Source: Bdellovibrionales bacterium
Lineage (GTDB): Bacteria; Bdellovibrionota; Bdellovibrionia; Bdellovibrionales; JAMPXM01
Length of the DNA: 5,386 bases
Assembly (NCBI GenBank): GCA_005793615.1
Contig: SXRI01000423.1
Location: 1-5,386 of the forward strand
Reading direction: 5' to 3'
The translations under genes were made by a program, and so were the position numbers. Below the pieces are notes generated by a model. The model ran no database searches. It saw only the letters and a list, made by a program, of their open reading frames with translations, and was not told the DNA's origin. Numbering within the stretch: the first letter of the stretch is position 1; every line of letters begins with the position of its first letter. Shown piece by piece: positions 1-3,727 of this stretch.

Positions 1-4
1 ATTT

Positions 5-30
5 GAGGCACTTGCCAATTCAAGTGCCTC
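5..30 (+). terminator. Perfect 10-bp hairpin, probable terminator of an upstream gene
   Basis: GAGGCACTTG (5-14) pairs perfectly with CAAGTGCCTC (21-30) around a 6-base loop (CCAATT). The stem is followed by TCGTCTCT, which is pyrimidine-rich but not a clean T-run, so as an intrinsic terminator for rightward transcription it is strong in the stem and weak in the tail. On the other strand it is followed by AAAT, so it would not terminate there. The gene it would serve lies outside the window. Confidence 0.55.
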
Positions 31-61
31 TCGTCTCTAACTGCGAGTACGCGTGGTTATA

Positions 62-93
62 GTTACAGGAAATATTTTTTTCTCGAATGTAAC
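62..93. repeat. 6-bp inverted repeat GTTACA/TGTAAC overlapping the sigma promoter
   Basis: GTTACA (62-67) is the exact reverse complement of TGTAAC (88-93), with 20 bases between them that include a T7 run (75-81). The right arm overlaps the proposed -35 element GTAACC. It could be an operator, or the left arm could be a degenerate leftward-facing -35. With 6-bp arms chance is a real possibility. Confidence 0.3.
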
Positions 94-116
94 CGAAGTC
101 GTAACGCCGACGCATT
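89..116 (+). promoter_or_regulatory. Putative ECF (SigF-type) autoregulatory promoter
   Basis: GTAACC (89-94) is separated by exactly 16 bases from CGCATT (111-116). As I recall it, the Caulobacter SigF consensus is GTAACC-N16-CGAA, so the -35 matches fully and the -10 starts with the same CG. It sits just upstream of an ECF sigma/NrsF pair, the usual place for an autoregulated promoter. Transcription would start near 122-124, about 15 bases before the leader ORF start at 138. A second GTAAC at 101-105 lies 12 bases further on and lacks a comparable -10. The upstream AT-rich stretch 70-81 could act as an UP element. Confidence 0.5.
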
Positions 117-137
117 GTCATATTGATAGAGGTAGGG

Positions 138-173
138 ATGTGGGGGCCGAAACATGATGGATATGCCTATTGA
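138..173 (+). CDS. Possible 11-residue leader peptide overlapping the sigma factor start
   Basis: An ATG at 138 is preceded by GAGG (129-132) with a 5-base spacer, a better ribosome binding site than any near the sigma factor's own TTG. The frame reads MWGPKHDGYAY and stops at TGA 171-173. That TGA overlaps the sigma factor's TTG start (170-172) in a TTGA arrangement, analogous to the ATGA overlaps used for stop-restart coupling. A third frame opens at ATG 154 (MMDMPIEQR, stop 181-183) and also crosses the start. The likely role is to deliver ribosomes to the sigma start; the peptide itself need not have a function. Alternatively, a single-base indel hides a longer sigma N-terminus beginning at 138. 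Confidence 0.35.
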   Translation: MWGPKHDGYAY

Positions 174-727
174 ACAAAGATGAAGAACAGCACCTAGCTC
201 AGCTCTTAGTCGCTGCCCAGGGCGGAGATCGTAAGGCCTACGAGCAGTTTCTTGCTCGTACGGCCGACGTCTTGCGTGCGTTTCTGCGTAAGCGCATGGA
301 GAGTGAGGAGATGGTCGAGGACGTATTGCAGGAGTCCTTGCTCGCGATTCATCGTGCCCGCCATACCTATCTTCCTGATCGTCCGGTCGGGCCGTGGCTT
401 TTTGCTATTTCGGGCAATCGAATGATTGATTTCTATCGACGCTTTCGGCGCGTTGAAAAGAACGAGGTCACTCATGACATCCTTGAATCATCGATCTTGG
501 GCAGGCACTCGAACTCTGAAGCGGCCGAAGGTATTGAACAAGATATTCAAGAGCTACTTGAACAGTTGCCTGAGAAACAACGGCGAGTGATTGAACTTCT
601 TAAGCTCGAAGAGCTAAGTGTTCGTGATGTTTCTGAAAAATTGTCGATGAGTGAGAGTGCTGTGAAAGTGACTGCCTTTCGTGGTTATGAAACTTTGCGG
701 CGCTTTCTGGGAGTCGTGCGAAAATGA
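170..727 (+). CDS. ECF-family RNA polymerase sigma factor, SigF-like
   Basis: A cytoplasmic sigma factor that would direct RNA polymerase to stress promoters once freed from the membrane anti-sigma factor encoded next to it. The 185 residues are normal for an ECF sigma. Region 2 covers about residues 23-94, with the DVLQE core-binding motif at 51-55, RHTYLPDRPVGPWLFAI at 64-80 and the basic helix NRMIDFYRRFRR at 83-94. A linker follows to about 125. Region 4 covers about 127-180, with LPEKQRRVIELLKLEELS at 133-150 and a helix-turn-helix ending in SESAVKVTAFRGYETLRR. There is no sigma 1.1 or region 3. The only in-frame start after the stop at 155-157 is TTG 170, which has no clear ribosome binding site of its own, hence the proposed coupling to the leader ORF. 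Its stop overlaps nrsF by ATGA. The NrsF neighbour places it with the Caulobacter SigF type, which I recall as ECF16. Confidence 0.93.
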   Translation: MNKDEEQHLAQLLVAAQGGDRKAYEQFLARTADVLRAFLRKRMESEEMVEDVLQESLLAIHRARHTYLPDRPVGPWLFAISGNRMIDFYRRFRRVEKNEVTHDILESSILGRHSNSEAAEGIEQDIQELLEQLPEKQRRVIELLKLEELSVRDVSEKLSMSESAVKVTAFRGYETLRRFLGVVRK

Positions 728-1347
728 AAACTGACAAACTCATCCATCTTCTGGCTGAACAGAGCTCTGCGGTGAAGCCCTTAGCTTCTCCTCTACGTCG
801 TGTCGTGCGAGCACTCTCAGGTGCGTTTTTCTGTGTTGCGATTGGAGTGGCGCTGCTAGGTCTTCGCGCCGATCTGGAAACAGCGATATGGGAGTTTTCC
901 TTTATTGCCCAAGCCGTAGCTACGATCGCGTTGGCATGCCTTTCAGCAGTCGCAGCCTTTCTGATGAGTGTACCGGGGCGTTCGTCGTCCTGGGTGCGTA
1001 GTGTGCCTTTTGTCACAGTGGTCGTTTGGTTGCTGGTCATTGTCTTAGGTGTGTTCACGAGCGGTGAGAGCAGTCGTGGGTTTCATTTCGCGTGCATGCG
1101 CGATATCATCGTGCTCGCGGTGATTCCAGGTGCGTATTTGTTCTTCATGCTGAAGCGAGCTGCTCCACTGGAGTTGGGCCGGGTCGGATTTTTCACAGCG
1201 CTGGCGGCCGCCGCCTTTGGTGCGCTCGGTGCACAGTTTATTTGCCACGATCATCGCTTAATCCATATGCTCTTGTGGCATTACCTTCCGGTCATAGCCC
1301 TTGGTGCCATCGGTGCTTGGTTAGGTCGTCGCCTTTTGCGCTGGTAG
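724..1347 (+). CDS. nrsF: NrsF (DUF1109) family membrane anti-sigma factor
   Basis: An inner-membrane anti-sigma factor that would hold the ECF sigma factor inactive until a signal arrives. It has 207 residues with six hydrophobic segments at about 29-47, 60-82, 94-112, 125-143, 152-172 and 183-202. The amphipathic N-terminus (1-28, beginning MKTDKLIHLLAEQ) is the expected sigma-contacting part. Two cysteines in family-typical contexts, FACMRD (C124) and FICHDH (C174), are 50 residues apart. In Caulobacter NrsF, two conserved cysteines needed for the response to Cr(VI) and Cd are, as I recall, C131 and C181, with the same spacing. C37 and C72 lie within membrane segments. H121 and H175/H177 beside the conserved cysteines would fit metal sensing. 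The gene overlaps the sigma stop by 4 bases (ATGA), so the two are translationally coupled. Target genes of such systems, for example bufferin operons, are not in this window. Confidence 0.88.
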   Translation: MKTDKLIHLLAEQSSAVKPLASPLRRVVRALSGAFFCVAIGVALLGLRADLETAIWEFSFIAQAVATIALACLSAVAAFLMSVPGRSSSWVRSVPFVTVVVWLLVIVLGVFTSGESSRGFHFACMRDIIVLAVIPGAYLFFMLKRAAPLELGRVGFFTALAAAAFGALGAQFICHDHRLIHMLLWHYLPVIALGAIGAWLGRRLLRW

Positions 1348-1439
1348 GGCTGTCGCTGGCGGAGACTGAGCCACCTGCGATTCGGGTAGCGCCGTCCCTG
1401 GTGATCAACATGTGCGCATTGTGCCTGCCGCCTGAGAGT

Positions 1440-1736
1440 CTATGAACGTCGATCAAGATAAGGCGCCATTTTCTTAAAGCCCAGTTTTGCGATCGCCGCT
1501 CGTTGATTACAGTTGCGGCAAAGCAACCTGAGGTTCCCGAGCGTCGATTCTCCTCCCATCGCCACCGGCATTTGATGATCGATCTCGAGCGCGTGTTGGC
1601 TCTTACAGTTTACACATTGCCCCTGACCCCGCCGCCACACTTCACGGCGCACAGAACTTGTGATGCGACGTTTCTGGGGCGAGCCCCCTTTATGCTGATT
1701 TGCCGATGCGGCTCGTTTCAAGGGGACCACCGACAA
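1440..1736 (-). CDS. Small HNH endonuclease-domain protein, possibly a gene remnant
   Basis: The 98 residues end in a compact HNH nuclease domain, a metal-dependent DNA-cleaving fold. A zinc ribbon is formed by C41-x2-C44 and C73-x2-C76. The catalytic DH is at 53-54 (ALEIDHQMPVAMGG), the middle Asn is N68 in GNLRLLC, and the last position is Asn (N77 in CRNCNQRA), an H-N-N variant. The first 32 residues are basic and look like a linker. In Bdellovibrio-type genomes I know this domain as the C-terminus of longer proteins, so this may be a truncated gene. The TTG start at 1736 has no ribosome binding site; GTG at 1730 is an alternative. The frame stays open upstream to the stop at 1803-1805 with unconvincing sequence. 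A weak promoter TTTACA-N15-TACTAT lies upstream on the same strand. It converges on nrsF, and no clear terminator separates them. Confidence 0.65.
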   Translation of the reverse strand: MSVVPLKRAASANQHKGGSPQKRRITSSVRREVWRRGQGQCVNCKSQHALEIDHQMPVAMGGESTLGNLRLLCRNCNQRAAIAKLGFKKMAPYLDRRS

Positions 1737-1881
1737 AAAGAAGAAAGGCCCCGCTGATAGTAAGTTTTTTGGGCAGGTGTAAAATTCCTGGTTATGACCT
1801 TCTCAAACTGACACATCCTCCGTTGGTTTAGGTGGAGTAAGCTGGGCCAAGAATTTGCAAAACTCTGAACTGCAAGCAGAC

Positions 1882-1899
1882 AGTGCTAAAGCCGCTGGC
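1882..1899 (+). repeat. First copy of an intergenic repeat AGTGCTAAAG-GCTGGC
   Basis: AGTGCTAAAGCCGCTGGC here recurs as AGTGCTAAAGAGCTGGC at 3655-3671, differing by one gap and one mismatch. Both copies are intergenic and point the same way, about 45-75 bases upstream of a membrane-protein start codon. The 10-base core alone would be expected by chance in a window this size; the additional GCTGGC makes it less likely. Function unknown. Confidence 0.3.
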
Positions 1900-1928
1900 C
1901 CGTTTGTCTAGTGATTCGCTTTAGCGAA
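1885..1928 (+). repeat. Competing inverted repeats before the small membrane protein gene
   Basis: GCTAAAGC (1885-1892) pairs perfectly with GCTTTAGC (1918-1925) over 25 bases, and the spacer contains GCC-gct-GGC (1891-1899). The right arm is also part of a tighter hairpin, TTCGCT-tt-AGCGAA (1915-1928). The two folds exclude each other. They end five bases before the ribosome binding site of the next gene, so they may affect its translation. Confidence 0.4.
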
Positions 1929-1942
1929 ATGGAAGGGGAAAA

Positions 1943-2122
1943 ATGGAAAAATTCTTCTATGAGATCAAACCTTATTTTTTCGCGGCACTCGCGACAGGTT
2001 TCTTACTCGATAATGGCTCGACGGTATATGACCTTCGCGGCTGGTGTTTGATGTTGCTATTTACTTCGGTCTATTTGATCCGTCAGCGCCTTCGTTACCG
2101 AGCGGCACTCGCCTTTGATTGA
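1943..2122 (+). CDS. Small two-helix membrane protein, 59 residues, unknown function
   Basis: I do not recognise a family. ATG 1943 is preceded by AAGGGG (1933-1938) at a normal spacing, and TGA lies at 2120-2122. Two hydrophobic stretches, about residues 10-22 (PYFFAALATGFLL) and 33-46 (GWCLMLLFTSVYLI), are joined by a short polar turn DNGSTVYDLR. The C-terminus has five arginines between residues 47 and 53 (RQRLRYR). By the positive-inside rule it would be an inner-membrane hairpin with both ends in the cytoplasm. Codon choice is like that of its neighbours. The overlapping frame from ATG 1929 gives a polar sequence of about 41 codons and is less convincing. It stands alone, with 206 bases before it and 275 after it. 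Small proteins of this kind often modify a larger membrane complex, but nothing here names a partner. Confidence 0.62.
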   Translation: MEKFFYEIKPYFFAALATGFLLDNGSTVYDLRGWCLMLLFTSVYLIRQRLRYRAALAFD

Positions 2123-2300
2123 TGGCTATTATTCAAGAGTTCTTTCGCGTCTAGGTAGAGGTGCGTTACATAATAGTGAGTAGCTCTGATTGCCGCTACC
2201 TGCTAGCTGTGAGACGTGCAAACCGTGCATCGCCCATTGATGGCTCTAGCCTTCGCTTCCAATGACCACCAACCATTCCTTGCGACCCATTTTGCACTCG

Positions 2301-2329
2301 TTGAAGGGTGACTGGTGTGGGTGTATTTA
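2301..2329 (+). promoter_or_regulatory. Weak housekeeping-type promoter candidate for the barrel operon
   Basis: TTGAAG (2301-2306), 17 bases, then TATTTA (2324-2329) preceded by TG is the best sigma70-like match before the first barrel gene. It would give a leader of about 62 bases containing the repeats and hairpins at 2345-2396. The -10 matches consensus at only three positions, so it is tentative. Confidence 0.22.
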
Positions 2330-2344
2330 TGCCTTGCCCCTGAA

Positions 2345-2396
2345 GTAGGGAACCCCTACCATCAAATTGGATATGGTCAAATTGCAAGGAGGCAAT
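2345..2396 (+). promoter_or_regulatory. Leader with hairpins, a CAAATTG direct repeat and a loop-presented ribosome binding site
   Basis: Three elements are packed just before the first barrel gene. (1) GTAGGG-aac-CCCTAC (2345-2359) is a perfect 6-bp hairpin. (2) TCAAATTG occurs twice, at 2362-2369 and 2377-2384, a 15-base period; each contains CAA-A-TTG, a short palindrome like an operator half. Flanking ACCAT (2358-2362) and ATGGT (2373-2377) are also inverted. (3) ATTGC (2381-2385) and GCAAT (2392-2396) form a 5-bp stem that displays the strong Shine-Dalgarno sequence AAGGAGG (2386-2392) largely in its loop, 5 bases before ATG 2398. Together they suggest control of outer-membrane protein synthesis, but the arms are short. 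Confidence 0.4.
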
Positions 2397-2397
2397 C

Positions 2398-2961
2398 ATG
2401 TTCCAACTTCGTCAAACTGTTCTTTCGGTTTTGAGCGTGCTCTGTCTTTCCAGCACTGCGAGCGCTGGAATTTTGATCGAGCCTTATCTGGGCTACGGCA
2501 TGGGCAAGAGTAAATTTACTTCGCCGAGCGCCTATGAAGGGGATATCAGCGGAACGATGCTGGGCGCACGCGTGGCCTACACAATTCCGATTTTCTTCTT
2601 CGGTCTAGATTATGGCATGTTCACCGGAAAGTTTAAGGTTACCTCTCCTTCGGTGCTTGATTATGATGCCTCGGCAAGTGCGTTGTACCTTTTGGCGGGC
2701 GCACAGATTCCGTTAATTCGTGGCTATATCGGTTATGCCATCATGGGAAGCTCGAAAACCAAGGACTCAAGTGGTGAAACCACGAGCACCGGATCATCGA
2801 TGAAACTTGGTGCGAGCTTCACGGGGCTACCATTTGTAGCTCTCAATCTTGAGTACATTCGTGATACCTACACGAAATCGAAAGATGCCAGTTCAGAGTG
2901 GAGCGTATCCGGCGCCAGCGATATTTATCTTCTAAGCGTCAGCTTGCCTCTGGATTTTTAG
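2398..2961 (+). CDS. Outer-membrane beta-barrel protein, 8 predicted strands (first tandem copy)
   Basis: A small secreted protein of 187 residues. It has a Sec signal peptide (basic R5, hydrophobic 8-19, ASA at 21-23, cleavage before G24). Alternating-residue strands lie at about 24-36, 52-63, 66-82, 92-104, 108-121, 134-145, 147-160 and 174-187. That makes eight strands, as in OmpA-transmembrane or OmpX-like barrels. The chain ends in VSLPLDF, with the terminal aromatic residue expected of a barrel-assembly signal. Motifs shared with the next gene are EPYLGYGMGKSKF (28-40), GARVAYTIP (56-64), FFFGLDY (66-72), RGYIGY (108-113) and NLEYIR (150-155). ATG 2398 follows a perfect AAGGAGG. It is co-directional with its paralogue, 19 bases apart, so they form an operon. 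No enzymatic or ligand motif is visible; whether it is a pore, adhesin or structural protein cannot be told. Confidence 0.85.
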   Translation: MFQLRQTVLSVLSVLCLSSTASAGILIEPYLGYGMGKSKFTSPSAYEGDISGTMLGARVAYTIPIFFFGLDYGMFTGKFKVTSPSVLDYDASASALYLLAGAQIPLIRGYIGYAIMGSSKTKDSSGETTSTGSSMKLGASFTGLPFVALNLEYIRDTYTKSKDASSEWSVSGASDIYLLSVSLPLDF

Positions 2962-2980
2962 GGATCATGATTAGGAGCAA

Positions 2981-3625
2981 ATGGGGATGCTGAGGTTGCA
3001 CCTAGTTGTTTTTTGTCTGCTGAGCGTAGTGTGGAGCTTCGAGCCTGCGCTTGGCGACGTTGTGTTGGAGCCCTATGCGGGCTACGACATGGGGAAAATG
3101 AAATTCCTGTCGGTCGCGGGATTAAGCGGGTCGGAGTGGGAGTCCTCGGGGTTCGCGTTCGGAGCTCGCGTAAGCTATACGATTCCGATGCTGTTCTTCT
3201 CGCTTGATTATAATTCGGAGATGGGGTCAGCAAGGCGAACTTCACCCAGTTCGCTCAATAGTGATACTTCGGGCTCAACTCTTTTTTTACTTATGGGTAT
3301 GAATTTGCCACTCCTGCGCGGGTGGCTCGGCTATGGGCTAATGCAAGAGACGACCTTTAAGAGCGTGCCTAACGTCGGAGACATGACAGCGACGGGATCG
3401 GGCCTTAAAGTGGGTCTTAGCTATTCGGGGCTTTCCTTCATGGCAGTAAATCTTGAATACATCCGTAAGTCCTTTCTTGCCGTCAAGACCTCGGCTAGCG
3501 AAGTGAATGCCGATGGTACTGGCGACATCGTTCGTTTGAGCGTCAGTGTGCCAATCAATCTCATGAGCACTTCCTTTGATGGATCTTCTGATGGTTCCTC
3601 GAGTGGTAGTACTGACGGTGAGTAG
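2981..3625 (+). CDS. Outer-membrane beta-barrel protein, paralogue with Ser/Gly/Asp-rich tail
   Basis: The second copy, 214 residues, has a signal peptide (hydrophobic 8-20) with probable cleavage after ALG (23-25). It aligns with the preceding gene throughout: EPYAGYDMGKMKF (30-42), GARVSYTIP (61-69), FFSLDY (72-77), RGWLGYGLM (113-121) and NLEYIR (157-162). It too should form eight strands. It differs in a longer first loop (about 43-56) and, after the last strand (DIVRLSVSVPINL, 182-194), in a 20-residue tail rich in Ser, Gly, Asp and Thr. The barrel-assembly signal is therefore not at the C-terminus, and the tail should hang in the periplasm. AGGAG (2973-2977) is only 3 bases from ATG 2981 but 9 from ATG 2987, so translation may begin two codons later. 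Sequence divergence shows an old duplication rather than a recent one. Confidence 0.83.
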   Translation: MGMLRLHLVVFCLLSVVWSFEPALGDVVLEPYAGYDMGKMKFLSVAGLSGSEWESSGFAFGARVSYTIPMLFFSLDYNSEMGSARRTSPSSLNSDTSGSTLFLLMGMNLPLLRGWLGYGLMQETTFKSVPNVGDMTATGSGLKVGLSYSGLSFMAVNLEYIRKSFLAVKTSASEVNADGTGDIVRLSVSVPINLMSTSFDGSSDGSSSGSTDGE

Positions 3626-3654
3626 GTGCTCGCTTAGTCAGGCCGCTAGTTTTA

Positions 3655-3671
3655 AGTGCTAAAGAGCTGGC
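3655..3671 (+). repeat. Second copy of the intergenic repeat AGTGCTAAAG-GCTGGC
   Basis: AGTGCTAAAGAGCTGGC matches 1882-1899 in the same orientation, with one gap and one mismatch. It lies in the 102-base gap between the second barrel gene and the symporter, 56 bases before the symporter ATG. Confidence 0.3.
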
Positions 3672-3697
3672 GTCGCAGTAAAGAATCCTGTTGAGTC

Positions 3698-3727
3698 GAG
3701 GGGAAACCTGCCATAGGTTTCCATAAT
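3698..3727 (+). promoter_or_regulatory. Hairpin-bridged ribosome binding site of the symporter gene
   Basis: GGAAACCT (3702-3709) pairs perfectly with AGGTTTCC (3715-3722) around a 5-base loop, ending five bases before ATG 3728. The best Shine-Dalgarno sequence, GAGGGG (3698-3703), lies at the 5' foot of this hairpin, about 25 bases from the ATG in linear distance. If the hairpin folds, it brings GAGG to about five bases from the ATG. The only other candidate, AGG at 3715-3717, is buried in the stem. A similar looped-out spacer is known for T4 gene 38. Confidence 0.5.

Noticed and set aside
600..1058. Minus-strand open frame of 152 codons
   Set aside because: Antisense to the sigma factor and nrsF; composition is a shadow (Thr/Arg/Ala rich, no domain) and both sense genes are secure.
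1092..1445. Plus-strand open frame of 117 codons overlapping nrsF
   Set aside because: Lies mostly inside nrsF in another frame; no ribosome binding site or recognisable domain, and Cys/Ser/Arg-rich shadow composition.
1503..1757. Plus-strand open frame opposite the HNH gene
   Set aside because: Complement of the zinc-ribbon gene; the HNH motif on the minus strand explains the open frame.
2196..2399. Minus-strand frame of 67 codons before the first barrel gene
   Set aside because: No ribosome binding site or domain; it covers the leader with the barrel gene's Shine-Dalgarno and hairpins.
2958..3245. Minus-strand frame opposite the second barrel gene
   Set aside because: Arg/Pro/Thr-rich antisense shadow of a well-supported secreted protein.
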